Made by a program: the position numbers and the translations under genes
DNA from: Anagrus nilaparvatae
Lineage: Eukaryota; Arthropoda; Insecta; Hymenoptera; Mymaridae
Reading direction: 5' to 3'
Assembly: GCA_022575985.1 (NCBI GenBank)
Contig: JAKSXM010000231.1
Span: 9,612,501 to 9,676,500 of the forward strand
DNA length: 64,000 nucleotides
Notes under the pieces: model-generated
Databases searched by the model: none
Told to the model about the DNA's origin: nothing
The model's input: the letters and a program-made list of their open reading frames with translations, nothing else
In this document: one piece after another, positions 31,366 to 43,294 of the stretch
Layout of the letters: each line of letters starts with the position of its first letter
Position numbering within the stretch: position 1 is the stretch's first letter

Positions 31366-34300
31366 TTTCCGGAACGACTCCTTCTAGCCTCCATTCATCA
31401 AAGGGCGGTAGCCCCTCAGCGAAGTGAAGGCAGCTAAAAAAGGTGTGCTCAGCGGTATCCGGCTCGCCCGGGCAATGCAAGCATTCTGGAGATTCCACCT
31501 TGCGCCACTTGAAAAGCATATCACGGAAATAACTGTGACCAGTTAGGAACTGTGTGAGGTAGAAGTCTACCTCCCCATGGTCACGGTTCATCCAGCTTTC
31601 CAAGTCGATAATAAGGCGGAGCTTCCAATGCCCCCCCGGGTCATCATTTTACCTATACTGCCAACATTCCATTTTGCGGGAGCGAGCGCGAACGAAAGAT
31701 ACGTAGCGCTCTTCTTCCTCACAGTTATCGATCGCCTGCCTTTCCAAGGTAAGCAGATCGATAGGAATCACCCAAGCCACTACCTGGATCGCTGGCTCTG
31801 ATACAGTCTTTTACGAGCAAGCGATTCGAAGTGCCCGCCCGAACCTCTGCACCGTAGAGCAAAATGGAGTTGACTGTCATCATTAGCAGCCTCCTCTTCC
31901 CTGATCTGGGACTGCCGCTGTTTGTCATCAGCCACGAGAAGGACTTTGTAACCTGGCCAGCCTTTTCACGGGCCTGCTGGAATTGTCTATTGTAGGTCAA
32001 CTTGTTGTCCAAGAAGACCCCCAAATATTTGACCGATGGTTTGGTCTGGATCATAAGAGGAATACCTCCGTCATCAAAGCTGACGCCGAATATGGTATCA
32101 ACCCTTCTCCGGGTCAGAAGGACAATCTCCGTTTTCGGAACTGCCAGTCTGAGTCAATGATCCAATATCCAGCTATTGATAAGGCGCATGACCTCATCTA
32201 AGTTATTCTGCTGTTCCTCTGTCTCTCGAGCTGTTATGGTTAAAGCAACATTATCCGCCTATCCGATCATAGAGCATCCATCCGGAAGCTCAATCTTTAG
32301 CAAGCCGTCGTAAAAGGCATTCCACAGATCAGGGCCCAGAACTGAACCCTGCGCTATGCCTTCGCTTAATACTTTACCTCTTATGCCATCGAGCGTGTTC
32401 CAGCGCAGGTATCGGGCCTGGAGGTAGTGTCTGAGTATATTTCTCAGATAATTTGAAACTCTGAATACCTGTTCGAGGGAGTGCAACATATCGTCCCACT
32501 TAGCCGAGTTGAATGCGTTTTTCACATCCAACGTGACAAGCAGGACGTTCGGTTTAATATCCGGCCGTACTTGTCTGGCCCTCGTAACCACCTTCACGAC
32601 CTGCTCGATGGCACCGATCGTGGAACGCCCCTAACGAAAACCGATTGTCGCTAAGGTCACCCGCTTTCCTATTTGCCTGCCGCAATCTTCCTCTAACAAT
32701 GCTCTCCATCACCTTACCAATGGTATTTAACATACACAATGGTCTGTAAGATGATGGAGATCCTGGTTTACCCTTTCCCTTGCATATTAGAGCCAGACGG
32801 GCCACTTTCAAGTCCCTTGGAAAGACGCCTGCAACGAGGCACGCATTAAACATGCCAAGCAGGAGACCAGGGATTACCTTTGAGCTTTCGCGGGTATTCC
32901 GTCTGGTCCTGGCGCTTTCCCACTTTGCCTGCAGCATCTCCGCCTCTCTAAATAGCGGATTTATTTTGTCCAGATGTGGCAGTCGCCTTTGCCATGTCGG
33001 GACATAGACGTCTGAGCGCGACCTCGTAGCCATATAGCGCACCGGCCTGTGTCATCAGTGAACCAGAATTGCTGATTCCTATTACAATGCGGCTCGGATA
33101 GCAAGACGACGCTAGAGTCAGCCCGCGAGCTGATCGAGCAAAAGGTCAACAAGAATGGTATTGTTCATATATCCTTGCGAGACTCTGAATGTTACCGATG
33201 ACACTTTATCTTCCTTGCCGTAAGTGCCTCTCGATAACACTTACATGCTCCGCATCCTGGGAGGTGTTCGGTCTTGGCCTTGTCAGTTCTTTCCCTGCAG
33301 AGGAAGCATTCTGCTTTCTCCACAGGACATTTTTCTGACTTGTGGCTTTGAACAGCACATTCAAAACACACAAACTTGCACCGTATTAAAGCACCGTATA
33401 ACCTCGGCTCTTAAGCGCACTTGCCAATTAGACCAGCCATTATTTAGCCGGCCTTTATTGGTCAATTTTAGTGCGGCGGCCTCTGGTAGCTCTACGACCG
33501 CTATATCCGCCTTAGTGCCCCTAAGCCTTGAAGATGTCTTTAGCCTGGCTAAATATTTTTCAAACTGAGCCATGCTATTTTTGACTGTCATATTACAGTT
33601 CTTCTGTACTTTGACTGAGTCTCTCATCTGAGTAATATCTCTCTCCATGTTTGCGTGGATTTCAATGCACGCCTTGTTATATTCCTTTGACTTCCAGAGA
33701 TATCTTTCTATATTTTCTTCCTTCTTACCTTCGTCATCAAGCCCAACTTCGCTAACATTAGGCAACGAATATGACCTCTGGTCCTTCAGAATAGAAGGCC
33801 GTATTACGCTATTGCTTGAACCTTTTTGGGCGCCACATTTTGCGCTTATATCACCTTCCATTGAGGATTTGCGGGAGGAATCCTTGACCTCTAGCCTAGT
33901 TAAAACTACTCTAGCCGTCTTTTCTTCAGTTAGAGCTAGATATTGTTGCTCTGTGGGCGTGATGTTCTGCCCTTGCTGCTGGGAAATGCTAAATTGGAGA
34001 CCCCCAGAATCCTTGTCTCCGGCTCTGACCACCAAGGCTTTCACTTGATCGGAATCAGAGGTTGAATTACCCTATTAAAGAGGGGTATAAACCTGGGGTA
34101 ATTCACTGTATTTATCTAGCATTGTTCATAAAGTAAGCCTGTGTCCCTGGACAAAGGGCCCTTAGTTGGGTAAGAGTACCCTTCAGAGAATTATTAAAGG
34201 ATTTACGTTAGTCGCTGACAGAGAGTATCTATCAGCTTCCAGCGTCCATCCAGTAATAATAGTCCTTCAGATCGGGGGGGGGGGTTTCACCACCATGTCT

Positions 34301-34825
34301 GATGGCATCACATACAATTATTAATCCGGCATGTAACAGACTATGATTGAGAGGCGGTGAATCGAGGGAACACCAATCCGCAATCTAACAGTTGAAGTGT
34401 TTCCACCTCCATGTTTGCTACCATTCCACAATGTTTTATACCCGTCATGGAACAGGACAGGTATCTATCAGTGGAATCATGAGGGCTGATGTCAGATTTT
34501 ACTCTGAAACCAGACGACATTGATTCCGTAGGTAGACCCCCTACAGATTGGAGAATTGCTTCTCCTTGTCTTATGAAAGCGCCACTTCCCAATAACCCAT
34601 CACCTTCACATATTACTAAACCAGAAAAAAAACAACCTGCATTCATGATTTAGCGGGACTCGCGACTAACTTTAATCGGCTGATGTCGCTGAGGTCGAGG
34701 TAGAATTCTCCCATGCTAAGAGCCAATACGTCAGGTCTAAGGCAACCCTGTATGTGGCTTAAATCGCACTTAGGTTGGAGAAAACCTTGGAGTCCCTTTA
34801 ATGTGCCTCGTCCATAAGGATAGTT
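31366..34825 (-). mobile_element. R1-type retrotransposon copy B, internally deleted
   Basis: Homologous to copy A but lacking parts. It begins at the 3' side at a point equal to about 23802 of A. The reverse transcriptase and C-terminal finger are present (31366-32960) but carry stops. Next to them is an early endonuclease fragment (32961-33180), so about 1 kb between is gone. The gag knuckles (33190-33530) join directly to the N-terminal gag part (33535-34110), a second deletion of about 1 kb. A 5' UTR part follows to about 34825. The RT active site reads stop-A-D-N. Both ends are truncated compared with A. Confidence 0.8.
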
Positions 34826-35232
34826 TTAATTGTAATTTTAAATTAAATGTAATTTATGCAAAATAAATAATTAATAATAATTAATAAATAATTTAAATCT
34901 GTTAAAATATAATTATCACGCACTTATCTGAAGTTGGTAACGATACTAGATTTTACCAGGCATGAAATTCTAGTGAGAAATTTACATTGTTTTACTAGAG
35001 AACGCAAAATAAACAAGTATTGGTTGTGTTGAAAAAAAGTAATGATTTTAAGTAGGTGGTATCATTAAATACTTTTTAATATTAAAAAATTTTTCTTACC
35101 TTTGTTTAAGTCAAAGCCAACTTAGATTTTCCGTATTTTTATGTATTACAATGTATACAAAATTACCAATCTAATATAAGGCAAATATAAAGGAAAATAA
35201 TACTCATAAGTTTCTTTTTCACTATTTTACAG
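34826..35232. other. AT-rich stretch upstream of the BEN gene
   Basis: No recognised feature. If the BEN-domain gene is complete, its first exon or promoter should be here. Confidence 0.3.
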
Positions 35233-36441
35233 AGAATTAAGGAGAACAAAATTTTGGGGAAAAGCTTAACTTCAGAAGAAATAATAAAAAAATACAAACA
35301 CAATGTGAGTATTATTATACTTATATATAGTAATTTGAAAAAATTTAATTAAAAATATTTTAATTTTAAATGCAGGTTCATGAATTTAGTGACAAAGAGG
35401 GTAATGGAAATTGTGACGATTACTGGAGTAGCTCTGCTTTAAATAATAGAAAAAGAGTAAGTTCAAATAATAAAGTAAATGTTTATTGAAATGAAATAAA
35501 AAATAAAAATTCAAAATAAAATTAATGAATATGAAATCAAAGAGTTTTGAAAGTATTGAGGGCGGCGAAGATGCTAATATAATGGCTGAATATCCAAAAT
35601 CATCTTCTGAATTATTTGTACCATCAAGTCCTACAAAAAAGACAGAAGATCCAGATCCTGCATTAAGATCTCCAAAACAGCAGAAAGTGAATGGGTACAG
35701 GAGAAATACCCTCCTAGCGGAAAACCGAAGAGAAAATGATAAAAGAAAAAAATCCTGTCAAAGGAGACCATTAGGAGAAGTCCCAAATAATTCAAATGAA
35801 GTTTTAAGTTCATCGCTTGATGCAGAAAAGATTCTTAAACAGCTTGTAAGAAAAGGTAAATTGTATGATATTTATAAGAATAAATTTGACACGGTGTCAA
35901 TTGATGAAATACATTTGTTTCAAATTGTAACTTATTATTTATGAAATTATTGTATGAATAAAAGAGTAATGTAAGATATTTTTTTTCTCCAGAAATTAAA
36001 GGAAATTCTGTGTCAGTTAAATATAAAATATTAAGCAACCCAAACCATATATATTATGAAAAAAAGGTTTGTGAACGCAGTAAGTTGACTATCAGAATTG
36101 CATCTCTTAATTCTGCTTACAAACAACTTGAAACATCTCGATTTGTAGAAAAATTATGTTATGGGTTGTTTAGTTATAAGTTGTTAAGCAAAAGCTGCTT
36201 CCGTAATCAGAAAAATACACCGGAAGAATCAGCTCTACCGGATAGACATACCAGAGTAATCAAAGATCATTTACAGTTTTGGCTTGCATCAAGAAACTAT
36301 CCAGATGAGAGAATTTATTTTGAAATAAGGAAATGTAATCAATACATTAGAAAGGCAATAAATAGCTCCAAAAGGAAAGTAAAGTATAGTGGTGATATTC
36401 CAATCCAAAATCTGGATTCTGATTCTGAAGTAGAAATATAA
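35233..36441 (+). CDS. BEN-domain protein gene, multi-exon, 5' end uncertain
   Basis: Exons bounded by GT-AG: 35233-35304, 35376-35456, about 35525-35855 and 35993-36441 (stop TAA). The donor at 35856 and acceptor at 35992 keep phase 1 into the last exon. The middle exon is Ser/Pro/Lys-rich and disordered, with KKTEDPDPALRSPKQQK and a basic RRENDKRKKSCQRR. The last exon has the BEN pattern: FVEKLCYGLFSYKLLSKSCF, LPDRHTRVIKDHLQF, then a closing helix IRKCNQYIRKAINSSKRKV. BEN domains bind DNA or mediate contacts in chromatin regulators, and also occur in transposon and virus proteins. No frameshift is visible, so it could be functional. The first exon was not found, and I cannot decide between host gene and transposon accessory gene. 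Confidence 0.55.
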
Positions 36442-37584
36442 AGAATTGTCACGTAATTGCTTATTATAACCCACCGTTATCATTCATAACTCTTCAGTGA
36501 TTCGGCTTAAAAATAACCAAAAGAGAAAAAAATTAATGAGGATCTTCTGAAGCTTTATAAGGACACCTGCATAGAGTAACGTAAGCTACCCATAAATATT
36601 ATATCCAGCATAAACTTTAAAGATTTATACCTATCTAATGAATTGGTTAATTTTTTTAAAAATCTGAAGTTTCAGTATGATCAAAACAAAATTTGATGAG
36701 GGTGTTTTGACGAGAATTTGACGAGACCATACACAGACTCGTGTATTGGGTTATGTGAAACTTTAATTCATGTTCCAGGGGATGCATCCAACAGGAATCT
36801 TTCTCATCGTTCAAAACTCTTCACAACCTCATAACTTGTAAACATTGTAACCTTCGACTTAGAATTTATGGCGATGTAACATGGTTTGAATTTGGTTCAA
36901 GTATTGAGCTATGTTTCATCGAAATTAATTTTTAGTCTAAGATTACAATATATTACAAGTTATGAAGTTGTTAAGAGTTTTGACTATAAGAGAGGGTCCT
37001 GTTGGATGCATTTCCTGGAACATGAATTACAGTTTTACATGGGCCAATAAAGGAGTCTGTATATGGCCATGGAACACCCTCATCAATTTAACGATCTGCT
37101 TGTATTGAGATTTCAGATTTAATTTTAATTATTCAGTTGTATTAGTGTAGGACTGTGGCGCCTCCGCGCACTTCCTTCATATACTACTCGGTGAAGAAGG
37201 AGGAGAAGCTTACAGTTCAGTTCCATGCTGATCGTCGTTCAGTTCATTACGCTAACGCGCATTAAATCTTTATATGTATTATTTGATAACTATATTTAAT
37301 AAATCGTGTAATAGATGAGTTTAATAAAAGATTAGTAAATACGAGTGTTACACAATAAACTCTATTATAAATAAATAATAAACGAGTGTTTATTTTATTT
37401 ACACTAAACATAAAACCCAATAGGTTATCGGCCCGCCATCGCTTCCACGGCATGTGTGTGTTATGTGTTGATTAAATAGAAAACGAATAATTTTTGGTGA
37501 AATAAATTTTTAAGAAATGTGTGTATATACATAATAAAAAAAAAAAAAAAAAAAATTAATTATTTTTTTGGTGAGATAAATTAA
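36442..37584. other. intergenic stretch with an imperfect inverted repeat and a possible retroelement leader
   Basis: 36700-37090 holds blocks in inverted order: gtgaaactttaattcatgtt, ccaggggatgcatccaacag and aactcttcacaacctcataac on the left, gttatgaagttgttaagagt, gttggatgcatttcctggaa and catgaattacagttttacat on the right, pointing to a small TIR element (ends near ttcgacgagaccatacacagactc and gagtctgtatatggcc). 37150-37280 is a more GC-rich segment (ggcgcctccgcgcactt) that might be a 5' UTR of the retrotransposon at 39.2 kb. Confidence 0.4.
36700..37085. repeat. inverted-repeat element of about 385 bp
   Basis: Outer blocks acgagaccatacacagactc (left) and gagtctgtatatggccat (right) and inner blocks around aattcatgttcc-agg-gatgcatccaacag are present in inverted order on the two sides of a centre near 36893. 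The arms are diverged. No target duplication was established. Confidence 0.45.
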
Positions 37585-39071
37585 CCGATTACCGCCGCGC
37601 CGGCGCGGCCAAAACGAGCCACTTGAATTTTTTCGGGTCAAAATATTGTTAAAAAAAAAAAAAAAATGGTTTCTGGTCCAAAATCTTATTAGCTATTCAG
37701 TTTTGTGGTCATTTTTGATGTACAACCCTTCAGAAAAGCTGTAGAAAGGGTAGAAACATCAAAAACATGCCTTTTTTACCCTATTTTGCGGCCAAAACGT
37801 GCCACTTTGTTATAATTCTGAAACTTCTTCGTTTCATTAGCTCTAAATTTATATCTGGGGGTTTTCGATGCTGCTAATTCCAAATATGACCATAAAAAAA
37901 TCATAAAATTTTATCTAGGGGTAGAAAATTGGGGTGAAAAGGGGTGTAAATCAATTTTCAGAAAAGGTTTTATTTCTACTTGAAAAACTCTATTAGGGGG
38001 TTTTTGACGTTGCTGCTTGCAAATATGACCATAAAAAATCATAAAACTTCATCTAGGGGTGGAAAATTAGGGTGAAAAGGGGTAAAAAGGGGTGAAAATT
38101 CAATTTTCAGAAAAGGCTTTATTTCTATTTGAAAAACTGTAGTAAGGGGTTTTTGACGTTGCTGATTCCAAATATGACCATCAGAAAAACATAAACCTTC
38201 ATCTAAGGGTGGAAAATTAGGATGAAAAGGGGTGAAAAATCAATTTTCATAAATGGCTTTATTTTTACTTGAAAAAATGTATCGGGGGGTTTTTGACTTT
38301 GCGGATTTCAAATATGGACTCAAAGAAATCATCAAATTTCATTTATGGGTGGAAAATTAGGGTAATAAGGTTGAAAAATCAGTTTTCAGAAAAGGCTTCA
38401 TTTTTACTAGATAAAACTCTGTATTTTTTTGTAAAATATTGAGAAATTATGTATTTGTTTTTATTTTTTTTTTTTTTTCGTTTTTACCCTAATTTTCCAC
38501 CCCTAGATGAAATTTTATGATTTTTTCATTTTTATATTTGAAACCAGCAACATCAAAAATCCCCCGATGAAGTTTTTCAAGTAGAAATAAAGCCTTTTAT
38601 GGAAATTGATTTTTCACATCTTTTCACCCTAATTTTCCACCCCTAGATAAAGTTTTATGATTTTTTCATTGTCATATTTGAAACTAGCAACGTCAAAAAT
38701 CCTCCGATACAGTTTTTCAAGTAGAAATAAAGCCTTTTATGAAAATTAATTTTTTACCCATTTTCACCCTAATTTTCCACCCCTAGATGAAGTTTTATGA
38801 TTTTTTATGGTCATATTTGAAACCAGCAACGTCAAAAAACCCACGGTACAGTTTTTTAAATAAAAATATAGTCTTTTACAAAAATTGATTTTTCAACCCT
38901 TTCCACCCTCATTTTCCACCCCTAGATGAAATTTTATGATTTTTTTGAGTTGATTTTTGAAATCAGCAACCTCCAAAACCCCCAGATATAAATTTAGAGC
39001 TTATAATAAATAATAAAAAGTTTCGGAATTATATTAAAGTGGCTCGTTTTGGCCACGCCGGCGGTAATCGG
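37585..39071. mobile_element. TTAA-flanked fold-back MITE with tandem-repeat arms, 1,487 bp
   Basis: Ends CCGATTACCGCCG and the inverted CGGCGGTAATCGG, followed inward by GGCCAAAACGAGCCACTT on both sides. TTAA flanks both ends (37581-37584 and 39072-39075), the piggyBac target. Both arms consist of about four tandem units of 120-145 bp: ggaaaattagggtgaaaagg, then aggctttatttctacttgaa, then gtttttgacgttgctgattc, in direct orientation on the left (37840-38420) and inverted on the right (38470-38990). Non-coding. Confidence 0.75.
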
Positions 39072-39219
39072 TTAAAGAAGTGTAAAAATAAATATTTTTT
39101 TAAAATAAAATTAATTATTTTTTTTGTGTGTTTCCGTTTACATAGAAGATGATTTTGATTTAGATTTATTACACACCCTATAGCCGTCGGAAATATCAAT
39201 ACCTAAAATCAGTAATAAT

Positions 39220-42137
39220 ATGATGGATAAAAATTTTAAACTCAATTTCTATTTTTCTAATGTTAATTCTTTAAAAAATCCAAATAATTTTTCGGCCTTA
39301 AATACAGAAATAAATAAATTTTTCCCCTATATAATTGCCATAACAGAATCATGGCTCAAGCCATATTATAACTTTGATCAACTCATGATAAGTGCTTATA
39401 CTTTGATTAGAGCTGATCGGGTTGTTAGTAATGAAAAAGGTGGGCTTGTTGGTGGTGGCGGGGTCGCTGTCTATCTTCTCACTTCATTAAACTATAAAAT
39501 TTTGCATACATCAGTCACAAATGATATAAACAAACCTGACTTTTTAATAATTGAAATTTTTATAGGCACTTCAGTACTATTATTTTCAATTGTCTACCGT
39601 AGACCAGGTGGCAGTACCCTTGATGATTATGGGGGTGTACTAAGTGACTTTTTATCAGTCAAAGAGTACACCCACATACTCATTATGGGTGATTTTAATT
39701 ATGATATCTCTGATGATGTAAAAGGTCTTCCCCTTCTGGAATTTTCGCAGGATCTTGGCTTGCTTATTTGTCCAACAGATTTTACACATTCATCTTATGA
39801 TGGAAAGTCAAAAATTGATATTGTAATGAGCAGGACCCTAGCGAATGTTTCAGATTGGCAATTAGCACCGGCGCCACTATTTGCAGGTCATCATCCCATA
39901 AGTTTTTCATATAATTTTCAGAAGCAAACATTACCTCCCCGATTTAAAATAACTCGTTCATTCAAAAAATGTAATTTCAATCTATTAAATCAAGATTTAA
40001 TCTGTAATACATCTAATCTAGATCGTTCAGATCTATCAGATCCATCAATTATTACTGAAGCTTTCTTGACCTCATGTAATAAAATACTAGATAAGCACGC
40101 TCCTGTTTTTAAAAATGTGATAACTAAACCAAAGACGTTTGAGTTAGATGATAATTTAAAATTGCAATTTAAAATACGGGATAAACTTTATAAAAGGTAT
40201 CTAACTACAGGTGATGAAACCTTTTTAACTCAATTTCGTAAAATGCGTGTAGATTTAAAAACTGAGGTCAGAAAAAGGAAAGATGACTATATTAAAAATA
40301 GTCTAGATAATTCTGCAAATTCTTCCACTCTATGGCGAATTTTTGACTCTATAGGACTTACATCCACTACTAATACCTCTCCGCTACAATTTTTTTCTGC
40401 TCAAGAAATAAATATTTTCTTTTCTAATATAAATAAATCATCACCATCCTGTATCATATTACCACTCTTTTCTCATCAAATAACTTTAAATACTACATTC
40501 TCACTAACATCAGTAACTTCTGATCAAGTATCTAAAGCAATTATAAAAATAGTTCCTAAATGTAAAGGTCAAAGTCCAGATGGTTTTAACGTTCGACATT
40601 ATAATGATTCTATGAATATTTTATTGGACTATATAACCTTTATATTTAATACATCAATTACCACCTCCAAATTCCCCAATGTATGGAAAAGAATATTTAT
40701 ATTTGCTTTAAGTAAAATACCCCGCCCACTATCTCCTTCTGATACACGTCCAGTTGCAAACATGTCGCATTTGGCAAAGGCCTTGGAGAGATTAATCGTT
40801 GATCAGTTTGTGGCCTACTTAGAGACCAATAATCTCATTAATACACACCAATCTGGTTATAGAAAAAACTTCAGTACCCAAACAGTATTAATTAATCTCA
40901 CTGATACAATACGTCGTGGTGTTGAATTAGGCTTAATAACAACCCTGTTGATGTTTGATTTCTCGAAGGCCTTCGATACAATTGACCACACTATCTTATT
41001 GCAAAGGTTATATGAATTAGGCTTTACTCATCATACCCTCCAATGGTTTCATGATTATTTGCTTTTTCGTCAGCAAGCAGTTATGGATGAAAATAGCAAC
41101 CCAACTGAGTTTATTACGACCAGTTCAGGAGTGCCTCAGGGCTCGGTTCTTGGGCCAATACTATTTTTAATCTATATGAATTCTATCTTAGAATGTATTA
41201 CTTATTGCCATTCTGAATTGTTTGTTGATGACTTACAAATTTATATACAAAGCAAAGTTTCCTCTTATGACACTGCATTAAATAATATGCAGAGTGATGT
41301 TAATGCTATTGTAGATTGGACAAAAATAAATCATCTAAATTAAATCCTAATAAAATTAAAATCATTAATTTTGGTACAACTTTTCAATTAAATAATTTAA
41401 ATACATATTATGATTCAAATATTCCCTCAATAACAGTTTCAAGTGTAAACATACCATATTCAACTTCCGTTTTAAATTTAGGAGTAATTTTAACTCCAAC
41501 TTTAAATTGGTCACAGCATATTATGAAATTGTCAAAAAATGTTCATTATACATTGCATTGTTTACGATTGAAATCAAGATTACTTTCATATGAGCTTCGC
41601 AAATTATTGGTATCTTCTTTAATCATTCCATTCTTTGATTATTGTTGCCTAGTCTATAATGCACTTGACGTTGCTCTTGCAGATAAAGTAGAAAGGATTT
41701 TAAACTTAGCAATACGATTCATTTTTGGTGTTGGTAGATATGAGCGTGTATCAATTACACCATTAAGAAATCAATTAAATTGGTTAACAGCAAAAACTCG
41801 TAGAAAATATTTTAGGCTAGTACTTGTACAGAGCTTAATAACAACCAAAAGGCCGCCATATCTCTCATCACAATTTAAAGAACCTGAAGAGGAAATCAGG
41901 CGTTCACAAAGAAATCTTCCTGACACTTCCTTATCAGATTTCCTGCCTCTCACTTTTTCCCTTCCGTCTTTTTATAGAACAGATTTCTACATAAATTCAT
42001 TCTTTATCACAGCCATTACAGAGTGGAATAGTTTGCCATTTACATTAAAAGCGTATACATGTATTGATACATTTAAACTGCATATTATGAAATACCTTCT
42101 TTACCTTCAAAAAACACCTGTCCTAAAATCGCGATGA
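39220..42137 (+). pseudogene. CR1/L2-like non-LTR retrotransposon ORF2, one frameshift
   Basis: 39220-41343 (707 codons) and 41316-42137 in another frame, so a single indel near 41316-41343 breaks an otherwise full ORF2 of about 970 residues. Residues 1-235 are an endonuclease: ITESWLKPYYNF, IIMGDFNYD-type (IMGDFNYDIS), DIVMSR and GHHPISFSY in place of the usual S-D-H. Residues about 440-720 are the reverse transcriptase: LSPSDTRPVANMSHLAKALE, HQSGYRKNFSTQT, MFDFSKAFDTIDHTIL (catalytic Asp), SSGVPQGSVLGPILFLIYMN and ELFVDDLQIY (F-V-D-D). The second piece has LNLGVILTPTLNWSQHI. The 3' end carries short AAATAA repeats (42430-42446). The group (CR1, L2, Kiri, Daphne or similar) cannot be fixed by eye. 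Confidence 0.8.
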
Positions 42138-42446
42138 TTTAACAAATTTATTATTAAGATTAATTATATTCATTCATATAATAATAATGTAAATAACATT
42201 AAAATAACATCGAATTATATTCTTTAATTATTAATTTTTATTAATTTTATTAAATATTATTTTTGTAAATTCAATTTAAATTTTTCATTTTTAAATTTAT
42301 TATAAATTAAATATATTTTTTGTAAATTCAATATACTTTCACAAAAATCTGTATGTACTATGCACAAAAATTATATTGTAAACTTTTGTAAATTGTAGCG
42401 CATCGGCCACGCCTGCGCCTAACAAATTCTAAATAAATAATAAATA
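42138..42446 (+). other. 3' UTR of the CR1/L2-like element ending in AAATAA repeats
   Basis: AT-rich trailer that ends with a GC-rich segment (gcgcatcggccacgcctgcg) and ctaaataaataataaataaatac. Short 3' tandem repeats instead of a long A tail are typical of CR1/L2-type elements. Confidence 0.5.
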
Positions 42447-43294
42447 AATACTTGATATTTTACGAAGATTTTTAGTCCATTAATTCACGCGTCTCTAATA
42501 AAATGCGTATCTATGCGTAAAATATAAAATAGGATTTTTTGGTTATTTTCAATGAAACGCTTAAACCCCACAAGTTAACCAAAACACTTCTGGTTGGTCT
42601 TATTTTTTTGGTGTAAGTATCCCCTTTAAAACAACGTATAATTGTGAATATTTATATGTTGTTTTTTTAACACTATTTTTCTTATTTTAACTCAAATCAT
42701 TGCTAAAGAAAAGAGTGTTAGTAATTAGAAACGCTAAATTAGATAGTTATAAGTTAAATATTACTAATAAAAACTTTAAACAAAATCATAGTTTTACATA
42801 TATATAAAATTACCAATAATTAGTAACGTTTTTCTTTCAAATATATATTAATAAAGAATACACTTTAAAGAAATGTAGTGTAATTTGTCATCTTCAAAAG
42901 TATTCCATGTGGAGTACGTTTTTGCATCACATAAACTGATGGTTTTTACAAGGCAAAAATTGTCTGTTGTACTATATTATACGCATTTAATCTTTCTTAT
43001 GGATATTTCGAGTACCATGTTTTACAGTGCAAAAATACTTGATCTGCAAGTATGAAAATATTTTGAATTTCGCCGAAAGTAGGCATACCAAATTCTTTGA
43101 GTAATTCAATTGCAACGAACAAACCAGGTTTATATTTTACACTGAAAACATTGACCTTCTCAGTCTGTCCAACCTGATCATTTTCTGAAACCCAGCCTTT
43201 ATAAATAATTCAGAAATAGATAACTCGATAACTGAAAAATTAGTTGTTGGGAAGTTCGTAAGTTTTTTTCTTATAATACTTTAGTGTTGAGAAC
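42447..43294. other. AT-rich intergenic stretch
   Basis: No convincing feature. A weak minus-strand coding trace near 43040-43200 may be a continuation of the transposase-like gene at 43.3-44.7 kb, but it has stops. Confidence 0.3.

Noticed and set aside
38480..38960. Regularly spaced units as a possible CRISPR array
   Set aside because: The units are long, diverged and contiguous without unique spacers, and form an inverted partner array; this is a MITE with tandem-repeat arms in eukaryotic DNA.
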